A stretch of DNA of 64,000 nt from G963667675 sp965197565 (lineage in GTDB: Bacteria; Chloroflexota; Dehalococcoidia; Lucifugimonadales; UBA3495): the NCBI GenBank assembly GCA_965197565.1, contig CBDANK010000002.1:496001-560000 (forward strand), given 5' to 3'. The notes beneath the pieces were generated by a model, which saw nothing but the letters and a program-made list of their open reading frames with translations, was not told the origin of the DNA and made no database searches. Positions within the stretch are counted from its first letter, which is position 1, and every line of letters starts with the position of its first letter. The position numbers were made by a program, and so were the translations under genes. Shown here piece after piece: positions 26,942 through 35,397 of the stretch.

Positions 26942-26974
26942 GATACCATAGGTGCCGTTTACCTTTATGGTATC
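26942..26974. repeat. Hairpin containing an IS6-type terminal repeat
   Basis: GATACCATA (26942-26950) pairs with TATGGTATC (26966-26974). Between and beyond, GGTGCCGTTTACCTTTATGG starting at 26951 resembles the terminal repeat of the IS6-like transposon at 58102 (GGTTCCGTTTGCTTTTAGGG). The transposase stop lies 26 bases inside, the same spacing as in that element. Confidence 0.55.
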
Positions 26975-26976
26975 GC

Positions 26977-28068
26977 TTAATTCCGGCCCGGCAGACGTGG
27001 CCTCGGTTGCGCCCACCGGGGCGGCAGTTTAGGTTTCCGGGCTCCCCGAGACATCCTCGGAAACACTGGCTTGGGCGTCTTGATCCGGCTCCGCTTCCTT
27101 GCCCCGCCGGCTTGTGTTTCGGCCTTGTTCCGCTCTGACGGGGCGGCTTGACGCGGTGGCAACTTCCGTGGCGATTGCGGGACTGGCCGCATCTCCGGCC
27201 TTGCCACCGGCAGGGACGCGGCCCCGGCTTTTACCACGTCGGCCCACTCCCGGAACGGCGGATTCACCTCGGCCCGCTCCCCCGGCGTCTTGTTCCGCAG
27301 GCTTTCATGGCCTCGGAAGAGGTTGTAAGTGAGCATCCAGCCGTCAAGATAGCGTTGGCCGGTCTTGAGGTTATCCAACCCTCGGAGCGTCTTGATGCGG
27401 TCCCTAAAGGTCCCTTGAAGCCGCTCCGACAGGTTGTTGTTGATGTCCGCCGCCAGCCCTTCGGACTGGATATGCGTGGCCTCCGGCATAATGTCCTTGA
27501 TTGGCCGGATGTAAGACCGAAGTTTGTCGGTCGTGATGGTCTTGGGCGGTTTGTCCGCGGCCTCAACCGCTTTTTTAAAGACCACCCGCGCTGCTTGAGC
27601 GTCCCGCCTGGGTGTCAAGTGCGAGGCTAGAATGTAACGGGTCTCGGAGTCCATGACGTTCCAAAGCCAGACCTTCTTACCGCCCACGTCCACCTGCATT
27701 TCATCGGCAACCCAATGCCCGCCCGTCGTGGCCTTGCGGTCCTTCATGGCGGCCACGGCTTCGTCAGTGTGGTTTCTCACCCACTCATAGATAGTGGCCT
27801 TGCTAGGTTCAAGTATATCGTACTCTTCCTTGAGACCCTCGGCGATTTGCTTGTAGGACTTGCCCATGTAGAAGTCCCGGATGGCGGACCCCATCAGTTC
27901 CGCGTCCATGTGGCGCCCTTGGGCCTTGCCGTTGGCGCGGAATGCCTTTTTACAACCCCGGCAAAGATAGCGTTGCTGCCCATTGCGGACGCCCATCTTC
28001 ACCACGTGGCCTGAGTCGCAAGCCGGGCAGTTGACGGAGTAGGTCGTCGTGGTGGTGAATTCAGTCAT
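26977..28068 (-). CDS. IS6-like DDE transposase with zinc ribbon (copy 1)
   Basis: 363 residues. An N-terminal zinc ribbon (CPACDSGHVVK...YLCRGC) is followed by a helix-turn-helix region (SYKQIAEGLKEEYD, SKATIYEWVRN) and an IS6-type DDE domain: HWVADEMQVDVGGKKVWLWN, ASHLTPRRDAQAARVVFKKA, TITTDKLRSY, and NNNLSERLQGTFRDRIKTLRG with the Glu. The last 90 or so residues form a basic Pro/Lys/Arg-rich tail unusual for IS6 transposases. It is the close paralogue of 58131-59294. A hairpin at 28076-28097 lies just upstream of the start. Confidence 0.88.
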   Translation of the reverse strand: MTEFTTTTTYSVNCPACDSGHVVKMGVRNGQQRYLCRGCKKAFRANGKAQGRHMDAELMGSAIRDFYMGKSYKQIAEGLKEEYDILEPSKATIYEWVRNHTDEAVAAMKDRKATTGGHWVADEMQVDVGGKKVWLWNVMDSETRYILASHLTPRRDAQAARVVFKKAVEAADKPPKTITTDKLRSYIRPIKDIMPEATHIQSEGLAADINNNLSERLQGTFRDRIKTLRGLDNLKTGQRYLDGWMLTYNLFRGHESLRNKTPGERAEVNPPFREWADVVKAGAASLPVARPEMRPVPQSPRKLPPRQAAPSERNKAETQAGGARKRSRIKTPKPVFPRMSRGARKPKLPPRWAQPRPRLPGRN

Positions 28069-28075
28069 GTTTGCG

Positions 28076-28097
28076 TACTCCCCTAAAGAGGGGAGTA
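28076..28097. repeat. Hairpin upstream of the IS6-like transposase
   Basis: TACTCCCC and GGGGAGTA form an 8-bp stem with a 6-base loop, 7 bases upstream of the transposase start. It could hinder ribosome access and so limit transposase expression; that role is a guess. Confidence 0.4.
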
Positions 28098-28130
28098 TAG
28101 CTGAAACAGGCTGAGGCCGGTAGCGGACTA

Positions 28131-29351
28131 GTATTCGGTCAAACTCGGACTGTCAGATGTTACACAGGGTGAGCCGAGATGCTACCGTCGTGGAGGAAGT
28201 TGAGTTGTGGGAGGGGTGGCATCCATGGTTCAGGAGAAGTATGGCGTCCAGCTGAGCACCCAGGAGAAGGGGCGGCTCCGGCAGATGATCAGAGCCGGCA
28301 GGAGTTCCGTCCAGGCCATCACCCGAGCGCGCATTCTGCTGAAAACAGATGAGGGCTGGGCTGCTTCTCAAGTGGCCGCAGCCCTGGACATCTCGGAGCG
28401 GACCGTGTTCCGCGCCAAGCGGCGGTACGCCGAGGAGGGACTGGATGAGGTGCTGCGGCACCACAACCAAGTCAACCGCTACCGGAAGCTGGACGACCGT
28501 GGCGAGGCCCACCTGATAGCCCTGGCCTGCAGCCCGGCTCCGGAGGGCCACGACCACTGGACGCTGCGCCTGCTGGCGGGCAAGGCGGTGGAGCTGGGAC
28601 TGGTTGAGTCGCTGTCCCACGAGACTGTGCGGCTGCGGCTGAAAAAAACGCGCTCAAGCCGTGGCGGAAACAGCAATGGTGCATCCCGAAGGTGAGTAGT
28701 GAGTTTGTGGCGGCGATGGAGGACGTGCTGGACCTCTACGCCGAACCCTATGATCCCGAAAGGCCGGTGGTCTGCTTTGACGAGACGTCCACCCAACTGC
28801 TGGCCGATGTCAGAGAACCCCTGCTGGCAAAGCCGGGACGCCCGAGACGTGAGGACTACGAGTACCGGAGAGAGGGAACGCGCAACCTGTTTCTCAGCTG
28901 CGAACCCAAGGCGGGATGGCGCCACGTGGCCATTACCCAACAGCGCACCATGCAGGACTTCGCCCATCAGATGCGGTGGTTGGTGGACGATGCCTATCCC
29001 GGTATCTCCGTGCTCCGGCTGGTACTGGACAATTTGAACACCCATCGCATGGCGTCGCTGTATGAGACATTCCCTCCGGCGGAGGCCCGGCGGATCGCCA
29101 AGAGGCTGGAGTTTCACCACACGCCCAAGCATGGTAGCTGGCTGAACATGACCGAGATTGAGTTCAGCGTACTGGCTCGTGCCTGTCTCAAGGGGCGCAA
29201 CCCCGACGAGTACGCCCTGCAGAAAAACATCAGCGCCTATGAGGCGGAGCGCAATGTGGCCGGAGCCATCGTTAACTGGCGGTTCACAACCCAGAACGCC
29301 AGAACCAAAATGCGTCGCCTCTATCCTGACACTTCAACTTTGACATAATAC
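28131..29351 (+). mobile_element. IS630-family insertion sequence, copy 1
   Basis: Flanked by TA on both sides (28129-28130; 29352-29353). The ends GTATTCGGTCAAACTCGG and, inverted, GTATTATGTCAAAGTTGA share the GTATT..GTCAAA pattern. About 1.2 kb, with a transposase encoded in two overlapping frames. Confidence 0.82.
28225..29348 (+). CDS. IS630-family transposase, two frames joined at an A7 tract
   Basis: Frame 1 (to 28695) carries the helix-turn-helix part (SSVQAITRARILLKTDEGWA, QVAAALDISERTVFRAKRRY). Frame 2 continues EFVAAMEDVLDLYAEPYDPE, VVCFDETSTQLLAD (first Asp), VLDNLNTHRMASLYE (second Asp) and HTPKHGSWLNMTEIEFSVLA (Glu). A run of seven A at 28642-28648 lies at the point where a -1 slip joins LRLKK to NALKPW in the second frame. 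The same A7 sits at the same place in the second IS630 (36103-36109), so programmed slippage rather than decay is likely. A Shine-Dalgarno-like GGGAGGGG precedes the ATG at 28225. Confidence 0.88.
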
Positions 29352-29584
29352 TAGCCTCGCACCAGGGCGGCAATCCGCCTGTACATGAGCCTAACGATGC
29401 CATAGGTTCCGCCGACTGGAACGGCATTGCTAGCGGGGTCTGCGGTCGGTTCGGCTCCACGCCCTGATGTCGGTGTTGGCCCACCAGGCAACGGCCTTGG
29501 TGCGGATACTCGCCGGGGAAATGGCGTAGGGTGCGGGCATCCGAGCAGGTCTATTCTCTCGCCTATGCGGGGGGCCGGCTGTCA

Positions 29585-30277
29585 TCATTCAGTCGCTCGC
29601 TTGATTCTGTCGCGCCACGCGGTCCAACGAATTATCGCTGCCTCGCCATATTGATGCTCTTCTCCGATGGCTATTGCGGCATCTATATGCTGGAGAGCGG
29701 CCATGTAATTACTGGCGTATTCGTAGCAAGTCGCCAACGTAACATTGGCCTCCACATCCGTGTGAAAGCCTGGGCTAGTCGTGGGTTCCATCGTCAATGC
29801 GGCTTTGGCGTCGGGAATAGCCATATCACATTGGAAGTTACTCACGTAAGCCCAACCGCGGTTTGTGCGGTCTAGCGGATTATCTTCGATCGCGATGGAG
29901 TTTGAGAAGTGTTCAATTGCGAGACTGTATCTCTGCAAGAAGTAGTAGGCCAAAGCAATCTTGTTTTCCAATGTTGCTGACGGTTTGCCGTAATGCCGTT
30001 GGGCTTCTTTGAAGCTGGTAATCGCCGCTTGGAATTCACCAACTTCAAATTGCTCTGTACCTCTCTCATAGGCATCCGAAGCTTCGCCCCTGAAATATTC
30101 TTCATTCGCAAATTCAACGTATTCCGGGTATTCCGGGGTACTTGGCGGCATCGGGGTGAACGTTGGGTATGGAGTGTAGGTAGGACGGAGGGTAGGGGGA
30201 GTGGCTGGCCCGCTACAGGCAACGGCGACGATTAGGGAAAGGATAGCAAGTAAACCCAAGACCGGCTTAGGCAGCAT
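29585..30277 (-). CDS. TPR-containing lipoprotein
   Basis: 230 residues. The lipoprotein signal MLPKPVLGLLAILSLIVAVA ends in a lipobox at Cys21 and is followed by a Pro/Thr-rich linker (TPPTLRPTYTPYPTFTPMPP). The helical region has TPR-like repeats (ASDAYERGTEQFEVGEFQAA; ENKIALAYYFLQRYSLAIEH; NVTLATCYEYASNYMAALQH). Probably tethered to the outside of the membrane as a binding scaffold; partner unknown. It lies inside the probable IS6-like element as passenger, with a MITE just upstream. Confidence 0.85.
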   Translation of the reverse strand: MLPKPVLGLLAILSLIVAVACSGPATPPTLRPTYTPYPTFTPMPPSTPEYPEYVEFANEEYFRGEASDAYERGTEQFEVGEFQAAITSFKEAQRHYGKPSATLENKIALAYYFLQRYSLAIEHFSNSIAIEDNPLDRTNRGWAYVSNFQCDMAIPDAKAALTMEPTTSPGFHTDVEANVTLATCYEYASNYMAALQHIDAAIAIGEEHQYGEAAIIRWTAWRDRIKRATE

Positions 30278-30311
30278 ATAAGGAACCCCCTGCTGCGTAG
30301 GATAGAGGCAG

Positions 30312-30426
30312 CTTGCGACAGTTGCCCGTCCTAAATGAGCGCCACAGGGGGCATGGGGCTATCCCCAATCCCACAGTGCGCTCAAACATCAGCGGGAGGT
30401 TTTAGGACACTAGCAACTGTCGCAAG
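30312..30426. repeat. 115-bp MITE-like element
   Basis: CTTGCGACAGTTGC at the left and its exact complement at the right end; the arms continue as CCGTCCTAAA / TTTAGGACAC with small gaps, giving an inverted repeat of about 24 bases. The inside is non-coding. It sits between the TPR lipoprotein and the IS6-type end. Confidence 0.65.
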
Positions 30427-30485
30427 GGGGATGTTATCATAGGCCATACACCAAAAGCAAACGGAACCGGGAAGAGTCCGTCAGG

Positions 30486-30831
30486 AACAGCCGGACCATT
30501 CCGCAACTGGAGGGCTGGCTGCGCCGCGGTCTGGAGGGGTCAGTCCTGGTCAGCCACACCGGGTTTGACCGGGCGGCCCTCGACGGGGCTATGGCACGGT
30601 ACCGGCTTTCTGCCATTCGAGTAACCTGGCTCGACAGTGCCGCAATCGCCCGCCGGGCCACAGAGGTACAACAGACGCAGGGGATGGGGTTTGGCCTTTA
30701 TCGCGGGCGATTTGGGCATCAGGTTCAGCCATCACGACGCCCTTGAGGACGCCAGGGCGGCGGGAGAAATTATCCTGCGCGCCTGCCGGCACACCGGATT
30801 GGACATTGACGGGTGGCTTAACCAGAGTTGA
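30486..30831 (+). pseudogene. DnaQ-like 3'-5' exonuclease, C-terminal remnant with frameshift
   Basis: One frame reads IPQLEGWLRRGLEGSVLVSH then TGFDRAALDGAMARYRL; after a shift near 30680 the other gives FIAGDLGIRFSHHDALEDAR and AAGEIILRACRHTGLDIDGW. The HHDALEDA motif is the last Exo motif of the DnaQ/epsilon superfamily (His and Asp), and SHTGFD the second. The N-terminal DxE motif is missing, cut off near the IS6-type end at 30468. Non-functional. Confidence 0.75.
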
Positions 30832-30861
30832 TGCTCACTGAAATCTTGTCTGTCCGCAGGT

Positions 30862-31001
30862 GGGTCCCGTTTGCTTACGCGGATATAGATGTGAGCATCA
30901 CAGTTTCGGCGCATAACCTCAGGTTGGCCAGGCCCATATGCCATCGTTCTCAGGGCTATGCCCGCGGCGGTAGCGGGCTGGACTGTGAAAGTAAACGGCA
31001 C
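30862..31001. repeat. Pair of IS6-type terminal sequences facing each other
   Basis: GGTCCCGTTTGCTTAC near 30863 and, inverted, GTAAACGGCAC ending near 31000 each resemble IS6-like ends of this window (GGTTCCGTTTGCTTTT). The 140 bases between them have no gene; this may be a tiny non-autonomous derivative or coincidence. Confidence 0.3.
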
Positions 31002-31471
31002 ACAAGTGACTATAAGAAGATTACCAACTCGAAAGTTCTGTTTACAGTCTCCTTTGGCCAGCCATCATGTATTCCTCGGTTGCCGGGTACTTTGTGGTTG
31101 TCTCCGAGCCGTCCATCGCCGATTCCCCGAGGTCGTCAGTTTGACCCATACCCTACCTGTAGTATCGCACCGGATACCTAGTGCGCAAAGGGCAACTGCC
31201 AGTTGCTCGCCGGTCTCGGCATAAAACCCTCCAAGATGATTCATCCGTGAACTACCGTATAAGGTTTGATGCGCAGCGGGACAGGTTTGATGTCGTAGAC
31301 GTGTACAGGGATTTGGACTTGAGGCAAGACGGGGCTGGGAGCCGGTTTCGTAGCTGGAATTGGGTGATTTAGGCGTCCGGTGCAGGATTTGTGAACACTT
31401 CTTGGGAATACCGAATAAACTCGGGCAATAATTTCACCCTCCTGCTATTATAGTATGCGGGGTGATTAGAT
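31002..31471. other. Intergenic stretch before typA
   Basis: No supported gene. An open frame at 31181-31372 (63 residues) contains NYRIRFDAQRDRFDVVDVYR, which looks coding-like, but it has no recognisable family and no good ribosome-binding site. Confidence 0.35.
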
Positions 31472-33310
31472 TTGACCGACTGCCAAAACGACGCCATTCG
31501 CAACCTGGCTATCATAGCCCACGTCGACCACGGCAAGACCACTCTGGTGGACGCGTTGTTGAAACAAGGCCAGGTCTTTCGGGACCACCAACAAGTGGGT
31601 GCTTTGATTATGGACACCAACCCTCTGGAGCGGGAGCGCGGCATTACGATCCTGGCTAAGAATGCCTCTGTCTCCTACGACGGTGTCCGGATCAACATTA
31701 TCGACACGCCGGGACACGCCGATTTCAGCGGCGAGGTGGAACGTGTCATGAATATGGCCGATGGCTGCCTGCTGTTGGTGGACGCTGTCGACGGCCCCAT
31801 GCCCCAGACCACCTATGTACTGCGCCAAGCCCTCCAGCAGAACGTCACACCAATGGTCGTCATTAGCAAGATCGACCGCCCCGAGGCCCGCGTGGCTGAG
31901 GTAGTTGAGATGGTACAGGACCTGTTCTTGGAACTGGCTACAAGAGCGGAACAACTGGATTTTCCAGTGCTATACACCTCGGCCCGCCAGTGCTACGCCA
32001 CCACGGACCCTGACATGGCAGGGGGGGATATGCAGCCCCTCTTCCAAGCGATCTTGGAGTCGGTGCCGCCGCCCACCGGCGACCCCAACGCCCCGCTGCA
32101 AATGCTGGTAGCAGCCTTGGACTACGACAACTATCTGGGTCAGGTGTCAGTCGGCCGCATTTTCAATGGTACCCTCAGGCTGCGGGATAATGTGGCGCTG
32201 CTGGGCCGCGATGGCGAGGCCACCACCCACAACCTCGAGCGCATCTTCGTGTTCCGCGGCATGGAGCGAGTTGAAGTGCCCGAAGCCCGGGCCGGAGACA
32301 TCGCGGCTGTGACCGGCCCCGAAGGTGTGTCCATCGGCGATACCATTGCTTCGCCGGAAACCCCGGAGGCCTTGCCAATTATCGACATCAATGAACCCAC
32401 GGTACGTATGACCTTCGGCGTCAGTACTTCCCCATTCATGGGCCGCGAAGGTGTCCATTGCACTTCCCGAAACCTTCACGAACGGCTGATTAGAGAATTG
32501 CGGACCAACGTCAGCCTGCGAGTGGATGCCACCCCCAGCCCTGATGTGTTCGTCGTCGCCGGACGGGGCGAGCTGCACCTGTCCATTCTGGTCGAGACAA
32601 TGCGTCGTGAACAATTCGAGTTCCAGGTGTCACGCCCCGCGCCCGTCACAAAGGTGATCGACAGCAAGGTGTACGAGCCCTACGAAATTCTGAACATAAG
32701 CGCTCAAGAAGAGTATGTGGGCGTACTCACCGAGTATCTCTCCACGCATATGGCCCAGCTCCGGGATATGCGGTACGGCGAGAACGGTTACGTCGACATA
32801 GAGTACAAGATACCTACTCGGGGACTGATTGGATTCAACGCCTTCTTTCTTCGGACCACCCGCGGCGACGGAGTGAAGAGCAGCATCTTCACGTCCTACG
32901 AGCCTATGGAGGGTGAGATAAAGTCCCAGCGGGGCGGCGTACTTGTGGCATCCGAGGGCGGCATGGCTGTTACTTACGGCCTAATCAACGCCCAGGGCCG
33001 GGGCGATACCTTCATTGAGCCGGGCGCTACGGTCTATGAAGGAATGATTGTCGGCTCCCACCGCCGCGAAGGCGACATTGAGATCAACGTGTGCAAGGAA
33101 AAGAAGCTGACCAACATGCGGTCGTCGACGGCCGACGTGGCCAGGCGCCTCAACGCCACCGTGAGGATGAGCCTCGAGGAGTCCCTGGCATTTATCTCCG
33201 ACGACGAACTTTTGGAAGTTACACCCCTCAATCTTCGTCTCCGCAAGGCGGATCTCTCCGCATTGGATCGCAAACGTCAACGCCGTGACGGAGCCCGCAC
33301 CCAGGACTAA
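31472..33310 (+). CDS. typA: Ribosome-associated GTPase TypA/BipA
   Basis: 612 residues, the normal length. The EF-Tu-like G domain has AHVDHGKTTLVDALLKQ (G1), ERERGITI (G2), DTPGHADF (G3) and SKIDRPEAR (G4). Domain II follows, then the TypA-specific C-terminal part with IPTRGLIGFNAFFLRTTRG and KEKKLTNMRSS. TypA binds 70S ribosomes and helps large-subunit assembly and stress adaptation. The start is a TTG at 31472, 9 bases from GGGGTG; no in-frame ATG gives a complete G domain. Intact, and one of the few housekeeping genes here. Confidence 0.96.
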   Translation: MTDCQNDAIRNLAIIAHVDHGKTTLVDALLKQGQVFRDHQQVGALIMDTNPLERERGITILAKNASVSYDGVRINIIDTPGHADFSGEVERVMNMADGCLLLVDAVDGPMPQTTYVLRQALQQNVTPMVVISKIDRPEARVAEVVEMVQDLFLELATRAEQLDFPVLYTSARQCYATTDPDMAGGDMQPLFQAILESVPPPTGDPNAPLQMLVAALDYDNYLGQVSVGRIFNGTLRLRDNVALLGRDGEATTHNLERIFVFRGMERVEVPEARAGDIAAVTGPEGVSIGDTIASPETPEALPIIDINEPTVRMTFGVSTSPFMGREGVHCTSRNLHERLIRELRTNVSLRVDATPSPDVFVVAGRGELHLSILVETMRREQFEFQVSRPAPVTKVIDSKVYEPYEILNISAQEEYVGVLTEYLSTHMAQLRDMRYGENGYVDIEYKIPTRGLIGFNAFFLRTTRGDGVKSSIFTSYEPMEGEIKSQRGGVLVASEGGMAVTYGLINAQGRGDTFIEPGATVYEGMIVGSHRREGDIEINVCKEKKLTNMRSSTADVARRLNATVRMSLEESLAFISDDELLEVTPLNLRLRKADLSALDRKRQRRDGARTQD

Positions 33311-33671
33311 GAGCTCTGTTCCCCCTTCTGCATCACCGTCCCCATACCCGAGGGACGCCGAGGAGGTGGCTCTACACAGCTCGGTACCGTCTTCGAGATG
33401 TGGATGAGACTGTAAGACTGTTAAGAGCCTCAGATTCAAGCATTACGGTGCAACAAGGACAGGGGAAGGGCAAACATTCGCAGTACACATCGCAGTACAC
33501 AATGGACGCCAACAACACTGGTGCTTCTGGGCGGTCGAATCGCAACCTGCACAGAGTTAGAGGTAACCATCGTGGGTAAGGGCCACCGCCAGCCCACGAC
33601 TTCCCTGTCCTCGCGCAACCGCGCACTGATGAGCGCCGCCACTACTGTGCCCGATACGCGACTCAGCCTTT
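33311..33671. other. Intergenic stretch after typA
   Basis: No gene seen. It contains a short direct repeat (TCGCAGTACACA around 33478-33500). No clear terminator hairpin with T-tract follows typA. Confidence 0.4.
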
Positions 33672-34078
33672 TTACGGGTCACCGTCAATGATGGCCTCCA
33701 TCAACTTGCCCGTGGGGGAGTCGTCGGCGTGCTCGGTGATGGAGACGGTCCGGATGCCCTTCCTGCGCAGCATGGACTTGAAGGCCACGGCGTGTTCCCG
33801 CTTGCGGGTGAAGCGGGAGAACTTCCAGACAAGGATGACCTGGAAGGGGCCGTAGCCTTTCCGACCTCGTCGATCATCTGCCGGAACTGGGGGCGGTCGG
33901 CGATGCGCCCGCTCTCGGCCTCGTCTACATACTCGCGGGCCAGAGTGTAGCCGTTGGCCTTGGCGTAGTCCCTGAGCGCCCGAAGCTGGGCGGCGACGGA
34001 GAGGTCCACGTCCGGGCGGTCGCTGGAGACCCGGGCGTAGAGGGCCGTCGGTGTGAGGGGTTGATACTGTTGTCTCAT
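33672..34078 (-). pseudogene. Serine recombinase (resolvase/invertase), N-terminal domain with frameshift
   Basis: From 34078 the frame reads TALYARVSSDRPDVDLSVAA, QLRALRDYAKANGYTLAREY, VDEAESGRIADRPQFRQMID, with the catalytic Ser in ARVSS. After a one-base shift near 33860 the other frame continues FQVILVWKFSRFTRKREHAV, MLRRKGIRTVSITEH, SPTGKLMEAIIDGDP. This is the resolvase catalytic domain of a large serine recombinase. The DNA-binding recombinase part is absent after the stop at 33672. Remnant of an integrated element. Confidence 0.85.
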
Positions 34079-34186
34079 GGTTCTGTCCTCCCTTCGCTGG
34101 TGTTATGCAACTCAAAACCGTAATGATCGGACATCGGCTACCGGTGTGGCAGTCATTTCGCAGTCCAGGCCGAGGTCTCCTCCACG

Positions 34187-34609
34187 CTAACCGCCCACCA
34201 GCTCAATACGTTGCCCGAATCGGCGAAAGTCCGCCGTATTAAAGGTCAACAACCGGCACTCCCCGTAGGCCAGCATAGTGGCGACGATGTTGGCGTCGTG
34301 GATCTGCCGACCACCCACGGACACCTCCCGGCATAGGGCCACCAGTCTGTCGGTCACCACGGGTCCGTCCTCAAGTATCTCGAAGGCGTCGGCGAACCTT
34401 TCCACGTCTGCCAGCGCCTCTTCACGGGTAATAGTCACCACCCACGGTTGCGGGCGGGTGACCACCACCAGGTACTCCCGCAAGACCTGGCGGTTGATTC
34501 TCAACGGTTCCGGGTCCTGTAAGGCCCGCTCCAGTTCTCTCCTGGCAGTGTCGTGGTCCGGGGACTCAAGTATGCGGCCCTTGACCAAGACGTTGGTGTC
34601 GACAAACAT
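34187..34609 (-). CDS. PIN-domain toxin (VapC family)
   Basis: 140 residues. PIN-fold acidic residues are in place: MFVDTNVLVKG (Asp4), the Glu-containing REYLVVVTR segment, IHDANIVATMLAYG (Asp) and LLTFNTADFRRF (Asp). VapC toxins are Mg-dependent RNases, often cutting tRNA. It starts 8 bases after the stop of the upstream gene, which is the likely antitoxin. Intact. Confidence 0.9.
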   Translation of the reverse strand: MFVDTNVLVKGRILESPDHDTARRELERALQDPEPLRINRQVLREYLVVVTRPQPWVVTITREEALADVERFADAFEILEDGPVVTDRLVALCREVSVGGRQIHDANIVATMLAYGECRLLTFNTADFRRFGQRIELVGG

Positions 34610-34617
34610 TGGCCTGA

Positions 34618-34989
34618 TTAAATCCTCTCTTCGTAGATGTCCTCACGGCTGAGACTCAGGCCCTCCGGCCAGACTCCGGCGGAGTGGACGGGCAGTATTT
34701 CGTCAAGGCTAAGTGTTCGGACGGCCTTCAAGGGTTTTCGACGCAACAGCAGCGTCTCAGCGTCCATATCGACATCCGCCGTCTCCCATCCGGCGGCGCT
34801 CCAGGCCAAGGACTGGCTGTGTCCGTTGCCGCCGGTCTGGTTTGCCCACCAAGGCCGGTGCAGGCGGGCTGACGCCGGGAACTCGAATCCGATGATGGAT
34901 TCGAGCTCCCGGAAGGAAGTTCGCCACTCCCGGGTCGTAAGGCCGCACAGGTGGGTATAAAGCCTCTGGTACTTGCCCCGGACCGCCAT
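34618..34989 (-). CDS. Putative antitoxin partner of VapC (DUF7662-like N-terminus)
   Basis: 123 residues from the ATG at 34989 (upstream ATG at 35022 and GTG at 35073 are alternatives). The N-terminal part KYQRLYTHLCGLTTREWRTS, FRELESIIGFEFPASARLHR, PWWAN resembles a DNA-binding-associated domain (KYxxLxxYL...LTFxEIExIIGxxLPxSARxxRxWW) often found alone. The C-terminal 35 residues (RTLSLDEILPVHSAGVWPEG, EDIYEER) look like a toxin-binding tail. Tight coupling to vapC suggests an antitoxin role; this pairing is unlike the usual AbrB, RHH or Phd antitoxins. Confidence 0.6.
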   Translation of the reverse strand: MAVRGKYQRLYTHLCGLTTREWRTSFRELESIIGFEFPASARLHRPWWANQTGGNGHSQSLAWSAAGWETADVDMDAETLLLRRKPLKAVRTLSLDEILPVHSAGVWPEGLSLSREDIYEERI

Positions 34990-35089
34990 TTCGCGGTACT
35001 TCCGGTCCCGGTCTATCGCCATGCCAAGCCTCGGTGTCAACGCCAATCGTTGAAGTCTACTGCCTCTCACCACTATAGTTAGTTAGTAC

Positions 35090-35394
35090 CCATCCCACAA
35101 GCCTTGGAGTGCCCCTACGAGCACGTGGAGAGCCCTCGCTCAGCAACTCGGCATTGCGCTGCTGCTCCAACTCAAACTGACCTTGAAGGTGCGGCAGGAC
35201 CAGCTCACGGCGGCCCGGGAAGAGGCCGAGGGCCAGTTGGAGCAGCGCAGGGCGGAGTTGCCGACGACGAAGGAGATTCGGGGCTGCGCCCCGGCCACCA
35301 CAGGCCCGGTCATGGCAAATGCTCGGATTTGGATATACGATTTTCGTTGCCCACCTCCACGCCGGTATGTACGGCGGTTACGTAGACAGTACAT
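35090..35394. other. Stretch with an unassigned coding-like fragment
   Basis: On the plus strand the frame ALAQQLGIALLLQLKLTLKV then RQDQLTAAREEAEGQLEQRR AELPTT looks like part of a coiled-coil protein, but there is no start and no family. It ends near the IS630 copy 2 insertion at 35398. Remnant at best. Confidence 0.3.
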
Positions 35395-35397
35395 CTA

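Larger units (their letters stand above)
26951..30468 (-). mobile_element. Probable IS6-like cargo transposon, copy 1 (degenerate ends)
   Basis: The left end (26951) and the right end (30444-30468, CAAAAGCAAACGGAACC) are related to the TIRs of the complete element at 58102-62376; the right one matches 22 of 25 positions. The layout is the same: transposase at the left end, passenger gene (TPR lipoprotein) on the same strand near the right end. An IS630 and a MITE are nested inside. No matching 8-bp target duplication is visible, so the limits are tentative. Confidence 0.5.

Noticed and set aside
30985..31001. IS6-type end considered as the right border of IS6-like copy 1
   Set aside because: The repeat at 30444-30468 matches the TIR of the complete element far better and gives the same transposase-cargo layout; the site at 30985 is kept only as a weak end-like sequence.
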